Shown: positions 8,914-17,849, counted from the first letter of the stretch. The stretch: 20,000 nucleotides of DNA from Symbiodinium natans (GCA_905221605.1 CAJNDS010002490.1:740001-760000); one strand, 5' to 3'. The notes: generated from the sequence alone by a model not told the origin. Program-made: numbers and translations.

Positions 8914-8989
8914 ACCTAAACCCTAAACCCTAAACCCGAAACCCTAAACCCGAAACCCTAAACCCTATACCCTAAACCCTAAACCCTAT
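8914..8989. repeat. CCCTAAA/CCCGAAA array
   Basis: About 11 units including two CCCGAAA variants. Followed by a 105-bp spacer. Confidence 0.92.
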
Positions 8990-9093
8990 GGGGGTTTAGA
9001 AAGGGGAGACAGAAAGGCATTAGAAGGGGACCCCGTACATCGACAGCCCTGAAGCCCAGCCCTAAGCTCTGAAAACACTGAACTCTGCCATAA

Positions 9094-9192
9094 AGGGTTT
9101 AGGGTTTAGGGTTTCGCGTTCAGGGTTTAGGGTTTAGGGTTTAGGGTTTAGGGTTTAGGGTTTAGGGTTTAGGGTTTAGGGTTTAGGGTTTA
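9094..9192. repeat. TTTAGGG array
   Basis: About 14 units, nearly perfect apart from TTTCGCG and TTCAGGG near the start. Opposite orientation to 8914-8989. Confidence 0.95.
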
Positions 9193-9307
9193 CGGCCCTA
9201 TAGACCCTACTAACCCCAAAAACCCTTGAACCCCTGCAGCCCTATCCCTCCACTCCTGTCTTGCCAGGCAGAGTAGTTCGGCTCCAGACTCATTCCTGCG
9301 TAGCAGC

Positions 9308-9393
9308 AAGGGTTTAGGGTTTAGGGTTCAGGGTTCAGGGTTCAGGGTTTCGGGTTTCGGGTTTAGGGTTTAGGGTTTAGGGTTTAGGGTTCA
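9308..9393. repeat. TTTAGGG/TTCAGGG/TTTCGGG array
   Basis: Variants are clustered (three TTCAGGG, then two TTTCGGG, then TTTAGGG), which indicates spread by slippage or unequal exchange. Confidence 0.92.
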
Positions 9394-9475
9394 CAGTTTG
9401 GGTCTGAGGGTAGTTTCATGGTCCTTCATATGGGCCGTTAAATGGGGACCTAGGAGCTTGGAACTGCTAGGGTCT

Positions 9476-9645
9476 GTAGGGTTTATAGGGCTTGTAGAGT
9501 TTAGAGGGCTTGGAGGGTTTATACGGTTTATAGGGTTCATAGGGTTTGTAGGGTTTTGAGGAATCATAGGGTTTACAGGGCTTCGAGGGCTTGTAGGATT
9601 TGTAGTGTTTATAGGGTGTGTAGGGTTTATAGGGTTTATAGGTTG
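9476..9645. repeat. Degenerate 9-bp array, GGGTTTATA type
   Basis: About 18 loosely conserved units (AGGGTTTAT, AGGGCTTGT, AGGGTTCAT). An open frame across this region reads repeated RVYRVYR and is a repeat artefact. The 9646-9821 stretch beyond is unique, with no supported gene. Confidence 0.85.
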
Positions 9646-9821
9646 AGCAGGTCTCTGCTCATGCCCAGAGGTTCAATAAGACGACCACCGACCCGTGCAA
9701 ACGGATGTACAACATGCTTTGGCCCTTTGCGCGCGTCTGCAACGAAAAGCACTGGATCTGTTCATGATTGCCTTAAGTAAGACGTGCAGCCAAGCCTTGA
9801 ACATCTGCGCAGAACCTTTGA

Positions 9822-9886
9822 AATTTAGGGTTTAGGGTTTAGGGTTAGGGTTTAGGGTTCAGGGTTCAGGGTTCAGGGTTTAGGGT
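9822..9886. repeat. TTTAGGG/TTCAGGG array
   Basis: About nine units with a block of TTCAGGG. It directly abuts FR2 at 9887. Confidence 0.92.
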
Positions 9887-9999
9887 TACCCAAAGAGCCC
9901 AATACCCCGTAATTAAGGAATATTCCTTAAATCATACTAAGGGTCCTTGTATAATTTAAGGAATATTCCTTAATTAAGGGGTATTGGGCTCTCTGGGCA
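9887..9999. mobile_element. FR2 foldback element (best preserved)
   Basis: TACCCAAAGAGCCCAATACC on the left is mirrored by GGGGTATTGGGCTCTCTGGG on the right. The inner arm TTAAGGAATATTCCTTAA is itself palindromic and occurs on both sides. No coding capacity. It sits at the edge of a telomere-like array. Confidence 0.9.
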
Positions 10000-10106
10000 C
10001 GCACACACACACACACCGAAAAGATGACGGAGACGCAGCTACTGATGATCTCCGTTGAAACAAAGAGGCGGCAGATAACAGCCGCCACCACCCCTAACTA
10101 CAAAAG

Positions 10107-10171
10107 CAAGAAAGAAAGAAAGAAAGAAAAAAAGAGAGAGAAAGAGACAGAGAGAGAGAGAGAGAGAGAAA
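10107..10171. repeat. GAAA / GA microsatellite
   Basis: AAAG units pass into GAGAGA. A short (AC)n run lies at about 10000-10016. The frame crossing it is compositionally biased and is not called a gene. Confidence 0.92.
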
Positions 10172-10228
10172 ACCTGACAAAAGCCTCAAACGCAAGAAAA
10201 CCGAATGGCCCTCTCCCATGCAATGCGG

Positions 10229-10312
10229 CCCTAAACCCTAACCCCTAAACCCTAAACCCTCAACCCTCAACCCTAGACCCTAGACCCTAAACCCCAAACC
10301 CACCCTAAACCC
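10229..10312. repeat. CCCTAAA/CCCTCAA/CCCTAGA array
   Basis: About 11 units, with variants in adjacent pairs. A 96-bp unique GC-rich spacer follows. Confidence 0.9.
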
Positions 10313-10408
10313 GGCGTCCTGAAGACGAGCCGCTCCAACGCGAGCGCCACTTCGGGTGGTGCTGGCCTCAAGTGTTCACCATGGTATGGTCCTAAAGAGC
10401 CCTCCAAA

Positions 10409-10472
10409 GGGTTTAGGGTTTAGGGTTTAGGGCTTAGGGCCTAGGGCTTAGGGCTTGGGGTTTAGGGTTTAG
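10409..10472. repeat. TTTAGGG/CTTAGGG array
   Basis: About nine units in opposite orientation to the array ending at 10312. Confidence 0.9.
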
Positions 10473-10492
10473 TTTACCCTTGAAGAAGGAAG

Positions 10493-10583
10493 AGATCTTA
10501 AGGGTCCTTACATGATGACATACCTTAGGCTACCTTTCAGGATCCCTAGATCTCTTAAAATCATGGTAAGGATCCCTAAGTCT
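10493..10583. repeat. Imperfect inverted repeat, possible foldback element
   Basis: AGATCTTAAGGGTCCTTAC on the left pairs with GTAAGGATCCCTAAGTCT on the right, with several mismatches. The stretch 10584-10988 has a minus-strand frame (10591-10860) without a recognised domain, and nothing else can be named. Confidence 0.55.
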
Positions 10584-10988
10584 ATCTGATCTAACCCACA
10601 GACCAAGGAATGCACCGTAAAATCCATGAAGCGTCCCTATATGTGGTTATTGAAATTACAGTAAAAACCACTGTATAAGAAACCATTGGAAAAGAAACTA
10701 AGACCCTAGGTCCCGGGAGTTTGGCCGATAGGCGGTTGCCTTTTTTACCTAAACTTAGGGTACCCGCTAGTGTTGGGAGGGCTACTTTCTGAACATCACG
10801 CCTGCAAAGCCCTCCAGACCGCCATTTCAACACACCATGTTTTTGGCACTTATCGTACATAGAAACCTATAAAACCTACAAAGCATATACTCCTAGAAAG
10901 CGTGAAAAACCGAGAAACCCCCCTCATTAACCCTGTAAACTCTATAGGCCCGATAAACCCCAAGAAACCCTATCAACCCAAAACACGC

Positions 10989-11041
10989 GGGAGTCACATT
11001 TTAGAGCTTTCAGAGCTGAAAAGTCCCAGAATGTGACTCCC
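10989..11041. repeat. Perfect 12-bp inverted repeat
   Basis: GGGAGTCACATT (10989-11000) and AATGTGACTCCC (11030-11041) are exact reverse complements around a 29-bp loop. Could be a hairpin or a small element. It is not placed like a terminator of any known gene. Confidence 0.85.
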
Positions 11042-11045
11042 CTGC

Positions 11046-11126
11046 CCCTAACCCTAAACCCTAAACCCTAAACCCTAAAACCTAATTAAACCCTAAGCCC
11101 TAACTAAACCCTAAACCCTAAGCATA
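11046..11126. repeat. CCCTAAA tract with gaps
   Basis: About nine units with irregular spacing. The 11127-11222 stretch has two GGAACCCCC-type phrases and no gene. Confidence 0.85.
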
Positions 11127-11222
11127 CCTCAAACTACCATGCTCTTTACTTTCGGGAACCCCCCCAAAGAGGGTACCCCTCTTATCGGAAACCCCCACAG
11201 CGGCCTCTGAACAAGTCCGGCA

Positions 11223-11374
11223 CCCTAAACCCTAAACCCTAAACCCTAAACCCTAAACCCTAAACCCTAAACCCTAAACCCTAAACCCGAGCCCCTAACC
11301 CCTAACCCCTAACCCCTAACCCCTAAACCCTAAACCCTAAACCCTAAACCCTAAACCCTAAACCCTAAACCCTA
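11223..11374. repeat. CCCTAAA array with CCCCTAA block
   Basis: Nine perfect CCCTAAA units, then about four CCCCTAA units, then about seven more CCCTAAA units. A homogeneous block of one variant inside another is a sign of local amplification. Confidence 0.95.
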
Positions 11375-11469
11375 GCCTCAATCCAGGCCCTTGGCTCTGA
11401 CTGGTCCTGCAAGGTGAACGTCATCAAGGGCCTTGATGTTCGGGGCATAGGGCTTGCAGGATGTTAGCG

Positions 11470-11643
11470 TTTAGGGTTTAGGGTTTAGGGTTTAGGGTTT
11501 AGGGTTTAGGGTTTAGGGTTTAGGGTTTAGGGTTTAGGGTTTAGGGTTTAGGGTTTAGGGTTTAGGGTTTAGGGTTTAGGGTTTAGGGTTTAGGGTTTAG
11601 GGTTTAGGGTTTAGGGTTTAGGGTTTAGGGTTTAGGGTTTAGG
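11470..11643. repeat. TTTAGGG array, 24 perfect copies
   Basis: The longest perfect heptamer run in the window, in constant phase 11470-11637 plus a partial unit. It stands 95 bp from the opposite-orientation C-rich array. The 11644-11820 stretch beyond is unique, with no supported gene. Confidence 0.97.
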
Positions 11644-11820
11644 ACTCCGACTTGAAATTAAATTAAGGTTTGGGTCGAGCTGTAAGCCGTTGAGACATGC
11701 CTGGGCCTTCGACATGCGGGGGCGCTTCGGCAGAGTCGGAGCACAAGCAGAGCGTTGCTGAGGATCGAACAGCTTCGCCCGCTTGCCGTTCACCTGCTGT
11801 GTGCAAACTCCCAAGACCCC

Positions 11821-11955
11821 TACTTGGAGGTTCATGGTACTTATAAACCAGATATAACTGCACTCATAACCCACTTATAAGCCACCTAAGTGGGTCAGAA
11901 TTGGGTTATACGTACAATAATCATTGGGTGAATAAGTACCATGAACCTCCAAGTA
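11821..11955. mobile_element. FR1 foldback element, copy e
   Basis: TACTTGGAGGTTCATGG left and CCATGAACCTCCAAGTA right, exact over the outer 17 bases; 135 bp. The target resembles CCCCTAAACC, a telomere-like word cut at TA. Confidence 0.93.
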
Positions 11956-12150
11956 AACCTCCTGGCCCGAATCCCCCCAAGAATATCCCTAGAAATCACA
12001 AACAAACAACTGCATGCCCTACTAGTGGCAAGATTCGGTGAGCATTCCTTCCCCGGCCCGCGCCCGCGCCGCGCCCCCCCCCCCCCTTCCACCCCCAACC
12101 CTCCACCACCGGCAACCCCCCTGCTTTGACGACCATAGATCAGCCTCGGG
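11956..12150. other. Unique stretch with C13 run
   Basis: Contains thirteen C at 12074-12086 in a GC-rich patch. Short frames on both strands are proline- or glycine-rich products of that patch. No gene called. Confidence 0.6.
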
Positions 12151-12376
12151 CCTCGGGGGTTCAGGGTTCAGGGTTCATGGCTTAGGGTTCAGGGTTCAGG
12201 GTTCAGGGTTTAGGGTTTAGGGTTTAGGGTTTAGGGTTTAGGGTTTAGGGTTTAGGGTTTAGGGTTTAGGGTTTAGGGTTTAGGGTTTAGGATTTAGGGT
12301 TTAGGGTTTAGGGTTTAGGGTTTAGGGTTAGGATTTAGGGCTTAGGGTTTAGGGTTTAGGGTTTAGGGTTTAGTGG
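12151..12376. repeat. TTCAGGG to TTTAGGG array
   Basis: About 32 units. TTCAGGG variants cluster at the left, TTTAGGG follows, with a few CTTAGGG and GATTTAGGG variants. Confidence 0.95.
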
Positions 12377-12462
12377 TTCGGACCGCCCCTGCTTTGCCTA
12401 CAAGGCCTCTTTGGCCTTCTCGCGCGGGTTTCGGGCACGTAAAGAGACCCCTCATTCTTAAG

Positions 12463-12600
12463 GGTTCTTAAGGGCGGGTTTTGGGCTTAGGGTATTTTAG
12501 GGTTCTTAAGGGAGGGTTTTGGGCTTAGGGTATTTCAGGGTTCTTAAGGGAGGGTTTTGGGGTTTTGGGTTCTTAAGGGAGGGTTTTGGGCTTAGGGGGG
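12463..12600. repeat. 38-bp minisatellite, about 4 copies
   Basis: Units start GGTTCTTAAGGG at 12463, 12501, 12539 and 12568, so the third is shortened to 29 bp. The internal phrase GGGTTTTGGGCTTAGGG is shared. Confidence 0.88.
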
Positions 12601-12778
12601 AAAAGCACCTAGGCAACCTTAATAAAGCTTAGAGAGCCTTAGGGAGTGGGCGGGAGTAAAGGGAACCTTGGGTTACATACCCCCCTTGAACCCCCCCTCC
12701 CTTGAAGAACCCTATAATTATTCCCCGAACCATTTGGCCATGCTGGAACCTCTTTCGGTTGGGGCAGCTCATGTGAAG

Positions 12779-12904
12779 TACTAGGAAGTTCAGGGTACTT
12801 ACAAACCCAACTATAACTGTGCTTAGAAGCCCCCAAAAGTCCTCCAAGCAGCTTATCAGTAGACTTATAGTTGGGGAAAGAAGCACCCATGAACCTCCGA
12901 GAAG
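12779..12904. mobile_element. FR1 foldback element, copy f (diverged)
   Basis: TACTAGGAAGTTCAGGGTAC on the left and CCCATGAACCTCCGAGA on the right. The inner box CCCAACTATAA is mirrored. About 126 bp, short type. The flanking 12601-12778 and 12905-13045 stretches show no gene. Confidence 0.8.
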
Positions 12905-13045
12905 GATCGCAGTGGCTAGTGTAGCATTGAGATTTATAGGTTGGGATGGAATTTGCAGCCTATGAAGCTCTCGGCCAAGCCCCGCAAAGATCTCACGGAT
13001 CAAAAGCCATTCAAACTCCCGAAACCTCCCGAAACTTCCCAAACC

Positions 13046-13135
13046 GGTTTAGGGTTCAGGGTTTAGGGTTCAGGGTTTAGGGTCCAGGGTTCAGGGTTTA
13101 GGGCTGAACTCCTAACCCTAAACCTCTAAACCCTT
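13046..13135. repeat. TTTAGGG/TTCAGGG tract then CCTAAAC words
   Basis: About eight G-rich units alternating TTTAGGG and TTCAGGG, then a few C-rich words at 13111-13135. Confidence 0.8.
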
Positions 13136-13267
13136 AACTTGCAGGCCTCCGTGCCACGCAGCCGTTTTAAAAAGTAAATCCTGAACTCAAAGCAATGAAC
13201 CCCAAACCCTTAACACTGAAGCCTGAAGCCAAACCAGCAACCCAAAGAACTGAAAGAAGTTCCTGTG

Positions 13268-13312
13268 GTTTAGGGTTTAGGGTTTAGGGTTTTGGGTTTA
13301 GGGTTTAGGGTA
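13268..13312. repeat. Short TTTAGGG tract
   Basis: About six units with one TTTTGGG. It lies about 130 bp after the C-rich words at 13111-13135 and directly before the FR4 element. Confidence 0.9.
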
Positions 13313-13315
13313 GCA

Positions 13316-13410
13316 TAGTATGGGGCCCTTACTTGGGGAACCCTATATCCCCTTTAAAACCCGGGGGCCCATACTTCAGAACCCTTTAAAGAAGGTCAGG
13401 GGCCATACTA
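13316..13410. mobile_element. FR4 TIR element
   Basis: TAGTATGGGGCCC on the left and GGGGCCATACTA on the right are inverted. A diverged relative is at 15836-15930. It is short, with no coding capacity. Its right end runs straight into the (TAC)n microsatellite. Confidence 0.6.
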
Positions 13411-13413
13411 CTT

Positions 13414-13510
<97 letters not shown>
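13406..13510. repeat. (TAC)n microsatellite, about 35 copies
   Basis: Perfect except one TTC unit near the start. Overlaps the last bases of FR4. The poly-Thr frame across it is an artefact. Confidence 0.96.
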
Positions 13511-13512
<2 letters not shown>

Positions 13513-13659
13513 GCAGACGGTGCCACAATTGACGTTATGTTTCTCCTCACTTCAGGGCCTCAAACGTGTGTTTTCACCACAAAATCCGAGAAAGAGTGGA
13601 AGGTAAAATTCGTGCTGTTTCTCGCAAACATTCTACATGTGCCTGTTTTGGTCTTGCCC

Positions 13660-13674
13660 GGGGGGGGGGGGGGG
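13660..13674. repeat. G15 homopolymer
   Basis: Fifteen consecutive G inside otherwise mixed sequence between the TAC array and the 13703 foldback. Frames across 13537-13830 differ on each side of this run and show no recognised domain. Confidence 0.85.
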
Positions 13675-13702
13675 ATAAGAACATCATTCATATTACGTCC
13701 AT

Positions 13703-13955
13703 GCCCAAAACACTGGTATTTACAGCGTTTTCGCCTGTTCGTACAACATACTGCACAAGGATGTGGAACAACAAAATCTGTCACAAGCGTCCATGCCTTT
13801 TGGTCCTCGGGTGATTTGCCGTTTTGGTAAGGATCTTGGCAAGGGCTACGGTGTTAAGCGTGCCAAAACATTTCGGGCTTGGTGCATCCTTGCGCAGTAT
13901 GTTGGGAAGTTGTACTCAGAGGCGAAAACACTGCAAAAAAAACAGTGTTTTGGGC
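13703..13955. mobile_element. FR5 foldback, 253 bp, with hairpin tips
   Basis: The outer ends, GCCCAAAACACTGGTATT at 13703 and its diverged inverse ending CAGTGTTTTGGGC at 13955, each form a small hairpin by themselves (CACTG...CAGTG). The inversion continues inward through GTTTTCGCCT, GTACAAC and CATACTGC.CAAGGATG, about 70 bp per arm. Flanking AT on both sides could be a 2-bp target duplication. No coding capacity. Confidence 0.7.
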
Positions 13956-14148
13956 ATAAAACGCTTTCTATCTATCTCTCGATCGATCCATCAACCTATC
14001 TATATATGTAACCTCGGACACAACACTTACATCCTGCCAGATCCTACCCTCGAGACTCCTGCTCTTTTCTTGCGAAAAACCTGTAAATACCGATGAAAAC
14101 TCGTCCTGACAGCCACAAAAGCGTGGCATCAAATATGACACCCGCGCG

Positions 14149-14392
<244 letters not shown>

Positions 14393-14490
14393 AGGGACCA
14401 TGTAACTTCCCTTAAGTTCTAGACCTCAGAGTCACCTAGGTATTTAAAGGGTGCCCAGTTTTGCCTAAATCGAGGTTTCCAAGTAAACCT

Positions 14491-14593
14491 GACCCTAAAC
14501 TCTGAACCCCAAACCCCAAACCCTGAACTCTGAGCCCTCAACCAAAAACCCTTACACCCTGTACCCTAAAACCCTAAACTCTGAACCCCAAAA
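14491..14593. repeat. Degenerate CCCTAAA/CCCCAAA tract
   Basis: About 12 poorly conserved units with CCCTGAA and CTCTGAA variants. A 103-bp spacer follows. Confidence 0.8.
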
Positions 14594-14696
14594 GCCATGG
14601 ACTATGGGCCCACTCTCATGCCTTGGCAGGACTGCAAAGGCGGCCGTAGGACTTCTGGTGCAACCCGAAAGGGCAGTCCAGAGGGATGTGCGTCCT

Positions 14697-14731
14697 TTGG
14701 GGTTTAGGGTTTTGGGTAGGGTTTAGGGTTG
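14697..14731. repeat. Short TTTAGGG tract
   Basis: About five units in opposite orientation to 14491-14593. A second unique spacer of about 123 bp (14732-14854) separates it from the long octamer array. Confidence 0.85.
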
Positions 14732-14854
14732 AGCCCCTAAGAACCGAATCCCCAAACTCCCTGAGCCCCGAAACCCATGAAGCTAAACTCCTACTCAGCC
14801 CCCCTGAAGGCCCCCAAAACCCAAGACGCCAGGGCCGCACATCTACCATGAGCG

Positions 14855-15206
14855 GTTTAGGGTTTTAGGGTTTTAGGGTTTCAGGGTTTCAGGGTTTCAG
14901 GGTTTCAGGGTTTCAGGGTTTTAGGGTTTTAGGGTTTTAGGGTTTTAGGGTTTTAGGGTTTTAGGGTTTTAGGGTTTTAGGGTTTTAGGGTTTTAGGGTT
15001 TTAGGGTTTTAGGGTTTTAGGGTTTTAGGGTTTTAGGGTTTTAGGGTTTTAGGTTTTTAGGGTTTTAGGGTTTTAGGGTTTTAGGGTTTTAGGGTTTTAG
15101 GGTTTTAGGGTTTTAGGGTTTTAGGGTTTTAGGGTTTTAGGGTTTTAGGGTTTTAGGGTTTTAGGGTTTTAGGGTTTTACGGTTTTAGGGTTTTAGGGTT
15201 TAGGGT
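14855..15206. repeat. TTTTAGGG octamer array, 42 copies
   Basis: Forty-two 8-bp units in constant phase (14863-15198). The third to seventh are all TTTCAGGG, the rest TTTTAGGG with single variants near 15050 and 15180. It ends in one TTTAGGG heptamer. Confidence 0.97.
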
Positions 15207-15258
15207 TGTTCCTCATCAGCCGAAGCCATGATACTTTATGGTGTTGATGAGGCAAAAC

Positions 15259-15383
15259 TACTTGGAGGTTCATGGGTACCTACATCCACAGTTATAAGTT
15301 TACTTATAACCTACGTAGGGGACTTAGGGGGCTTATAAGTACAGTTATAATTAGGGTTATAAGTACCCATGAACCTCCAAGTA
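15259..15383. mobile_element. FR1 foldback element, copy g
   Basis: TACTTGGAGGTTCATGGG left and CCCATGAACCTCCAAGTA right are exact inverse copies; 125 bp. Inner TTATAAG motifs are also mirrored. It is the short subtype, with GGG before TAC. Confidence 0.95.
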
Positions 15384-15835
15384 GACCCAAGAGTAGACTA
15401 CGTAGGAGTGAAATGGGTGCCCTGTTGGACTTAAAGAGTATAAGGGAACATGAAGCTTAAAAAAGGAAAAAGGGGCTGGGTCCTAGATAAGGGTTTAGGG
15501 TTTCGGGTAGGAGGGTTTCGGGTTAGGCTTTTGGGTTCCTAATTCTCAAAACCTAAACCCTCAAAATGCCAGAACGGGTGCCACTGGGTTGCTTTGCTCT
15601 TGTTGGATGCTGCAAGTCGTGCTTGGCTTTAGGGATACGAGTTTCGGCATGCAGCACATGACCAAGCACCCAAAAAACTGCCTGCCCACCGTTTGCTTGG
15701 AAGCCCTCTGGACGTAGTAAGTGGGGTTAGGAAGGTGGGTTTTGAGGATACTAAGTAGACTTGCTAAGTCAGAAGAGCTTCCAAGTGGGGGCCGATAAAA
15801 CGGGCCGTCCTGCCCCCTAAAGAACCTTCTGAGGG
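15384..15835. other. Intergenic DNA, FR3-like fragment
   Basis: A GGGTGCCACTGGGTTGC phrase at about 15577 resembles the right end of FR3, and degenerate TTTAGGG words occur at 15488-15530. Nothing else is recognisable. Confidence 0.5.
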
Positions 15836-15930
15836 TAGATTGGGCCTTTAAATGCGGACCCCTTACATACCCTATAAAACCCTAAAGGGCATGGCTCAGA
15901 ACACCTTAAGAAAGGCAGGGACCATACTCA
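15836..15930. mobile_element. FR4 TIR element, diverged copy
   Basis: Shares CCTTACAT.CCCTATA, then CTCAGAAC, TTAA and CAGGGACCATACT with the copy at 13316. The left end, TAGATTGGGCC, is a weak match to the TIR. Confidence 0.5.
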
Positions 15931-16314
15931 GAGACCATGCTCGGGGGTCGGTAGCACCCCCGTGGTTCTGGGCCCCCCTGGGGCTCCTGGTCCCTGCACA
16001 GGCCCTCCTGTGGGAAGTTTTGCGCCCTTTCTTCTGAACCTGCAGAACCCCTCAACACCCCTTTAATTTGCAACTAGGCTGGCGACCACCGTGACGGAAT
16101 AACAAAGAGGCATTACTGTAAGTAAGCAGTTGACTTGAGTTTCGGCCTAAACCCTAAAGGGAATAGGTTTGGGTGGTTTTGACGCCGCGGACGGCGTGGG
16201 GCGGGAGAAAGGTGTTAGATGGCCCTCCGCAATCGGGCCAGAGCTGCTCTTCGCACCTCACGAAGCTTTCGAGCTTGTTGCCTAACCTTCACAGCATCTG
16301 TCTTATTACAACAA
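15931..16314. other. Intergenic DNA, no recognisable content
   Basis: GC-rich patches at 15945-16025 and 16180-16280. The short frame at 15852-16037 overlaps FR4 and has no domain. Confidence 0.5.
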
Positions 16315-16510
16315 ACCCTACACCCTAAACCCGAAGCCCTAAACACTAAACCCTAAACCCTAAACCCTAAACACTGAACCCTAAACCCTAAACCCTAAAC
16401 CCTAAACCCCAAACCCTAAGCCCTAAACCCTAAGCCCTAAGCCCTAAACCCTAAACCCTAAACCCTAAACCCTAAAGCCTCAACCCTAAATCCTAAACCC
16501 CTACCCTAAA
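16315..16510. repeat. CCCTAAA array with variants
   Basis: About 27 units, mostly perfect, with ACACTAAA, CCCTAAG and CCCCAAA variants in small clusters. A 96-bp spacer follows. Confidence 0.95.
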
Positions 16511-16604
16511 GAAACCTCCTGTGCCCTACACCCTAGGGCTGAGCCCTCGACGCCACCCGGTCGAACAAGAAGGGTGGGAGAGCCAAGCAGGGCCTTGCGA
16601 TTTA

Positions 16605-16747
16605 TGGTTTAGGGTTTAGGGTATGGGGTTTAGGGTTTAGGGTTCAGGGTTCAGGGTTTAGGGTTTAGGGTTTAGGGTTTAGGGTTTAGGGTTTAGGGTT
16701 TAGGGTTTAGGGTTTAGGGTTTAGGGTTTAGGGTTTAGGGTTTAGGG
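16605..16747. repeat. TTTAGGG array
   Basis: About 20 units, two of them TTCAGGG side by side, opposite in orientation to 16315-16510. Confidence 0.95.
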
Positions 16748-16922
16748 CTCTCACGACGAGATCCCTTTTGTTGGAAGGTGTTTGTGGCCTCGTAGCCTAC
16801 TGGTTCTTGGTAGGGAGTGAGGGAATTAGGTATATCGCCTACTAAGGATGTACCCCGAAGAGGTCCCCTCATCATATGGCCCCTGTATGTCCGCAGAGGA
16901 TCCTTAAAAGTTTGTCCCCAAA

Positions 16923-16943
16923 CCCCAAGGTACAACCTTGGGG
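16923..16943. repeat. 9-bp perfect hairpin
   Basis: CCCCAAGGT and ACCTTGGGG enclose a 3-base loop. It lies directly left of FR3 copy B. The 16748-16922 stretch before it has no supported gene. Confidence 0.8.
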
Positions 16944-16949
16944 GTCCAC

Positions 16950-17058
16950 TGTAGCCCAGTAACCATATTATCATAAGGGCACCCTTTTGGGGTTGGCTAG
17001 TTTATAAGGGAACCCAAAACCAAACAAGGGGGGTTAAGGGTACCACTGGCTACCAAGA
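16950..17058. mobile_element. FR3 element, copy B (uninterrupted)
   Basis: Begins TGTAGCCCAGTAACC and ends GGGTACCACTGGCTACCAAG. The ends are loosely inverted (TAGCC.AGT.ACC). The internal ACCATATTATCATAAGGG word is continuous, unlike copy A. No coding capacity. Confidence 0.75.
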
Positions 17059-17116
17059 GCAGCAAAGAGAAGGATTGGCACACAACTTGGTGCTGTAAAC
17101 TAAACTCTTCACCCCG

Positions 17117-17136
17117 AATCTGGAGGTTCATTGGTG
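17117..17136. repeat. FR1 end fragment
   Basis: AATCTGGAGGTTCATTGG resembles an FR1 left end, but no matching right end follows. Possible solo remnant. Confidence 0.4.
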
Positions 17137-17159
17137 AAGCCCAAACCCTCCTGAAACCG

Positions 17160-17410
17160 AAGCTCTAAACAACTATTTGCTTGAGAACCCTTAGCATATC
17201 AACAATAGCAATCCCTCTATTGCCCTTATGAGAAAGAATACTTTTATTGTTGGGAGGTTTCTTAAGCAATGGGTAGTAAACCCTCACCTTGGCCCGCAAA
17301 CCCCCAACGCCCCCGAAGTACACCCGGGGCTACTGGCCCAGAAGTGTCGACCACTGTGAGCCAGTTGGAGGACGCATTGTAGAGGAGATCGACCCCGCAG
17401 ACCTTCCACG
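17160..17410. other. Intergenic DNA with weak duplication
   Basis: CAACTATTTGCTTGAGAACC at about 17170 resembles ACTATTTGTTTGCGAACC at about 18041, in each case following an FR3 copy. An AACAATA...TATTGTT inverted pair lies at about 17200-17253. No gene. Confidence 0.5.
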
Positions 17411-17521
17411 GTTTAGGGTTTAGGGTTTAGGGTTTGGGGTTTAGGGTTTAGGGTAGGGTTTAGGAATGAGGGTTTAGGAATTAGGGTTTAGGGTTTAGGG
17501 TTTAGGGTTTAGGGCTTAGGG
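17411..17521. repeat. TTTAGGG array, degenerate
   Basis: About 15 units including TTTGGGG and GGTTTAGGAAT variants, ending at FR1 copy h. Confidence 0.92.
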
Positions 17522-17526
17522 ATTCG

Positions 17527-17673
17527 TTCTTGGAGGTTCATGATATTTCTTCATCCAATGTTAACTGTACTTATAACCCAAATATAACCATGATAGGGCA
17601 CTTAAGGGCCTTGTAAGTAGGTGATAAGTGCAGTCATAACTGGGTTATAAGTAGACTAAGCAGCCTCCAAGTT
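17527..17673. mobile_element. FR1 foldback element, copy h
   Basis: TTCTTGGAGGTTCATG on the left and CAGCCTCCAAGTT on the right; 147 bp. The dinucleotide outside CTTGG/CCAAG is TT on both sides rather than TA, which reads as a direct, not inverted, repeat. Confidence 0.85.
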
Positions 17674-17721
17674 GACGTGGGGAGTTGTTTATAGGGCCCA
17701 GGGTTTAGGGTTCAGGATAAA

Positions 17722-17757
17722 AACCCTAAACCCTAAACCCTAAACCCTAAACCCTAA
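17722..17757. repeat. CCCTAAA array, 5 copies
   Basis: Perfect heptamers ending directly at an FR2 copy. Confidence 0.93.
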
Positions 17758-17849
17758 AGAAAGCCCAATACCCCTTAGTTAAGGTAAATACCTTAAGGCC
17801 TGAAGGTAGAAAGGGATGCTTAAAACGATTTAAGGCTTCCTTAATGAAC
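17758..17849. mobile_element. FR2 element, decayed copy
   Basis: GCCCAATACCCCTTAGTTAA on the left is clear. The right half (TTAAGGCTTCCTTAAT) is only a loose inverse. It abuts FR3 copy C. Confidence 0.6.

Noticed and set aside
10591-10860. 89-codon minus-strand frame
   Set aside because: No recognisable domain and no support from neighbours. Not separable from chance in a 20-kb window.
13537-14096. Overlapping plus-strand frames between the TAC arrays
   Set aside because: They overlap each other in different frames, cross a G15 run and lie mostly within the inverted-repeat element. No domain.
14471-14490. Possible FR1 right end (TTTCCAAGTAAACC)
   Set aside because: Only about seven bases match the terminus and no left arm exists within 200 bp.
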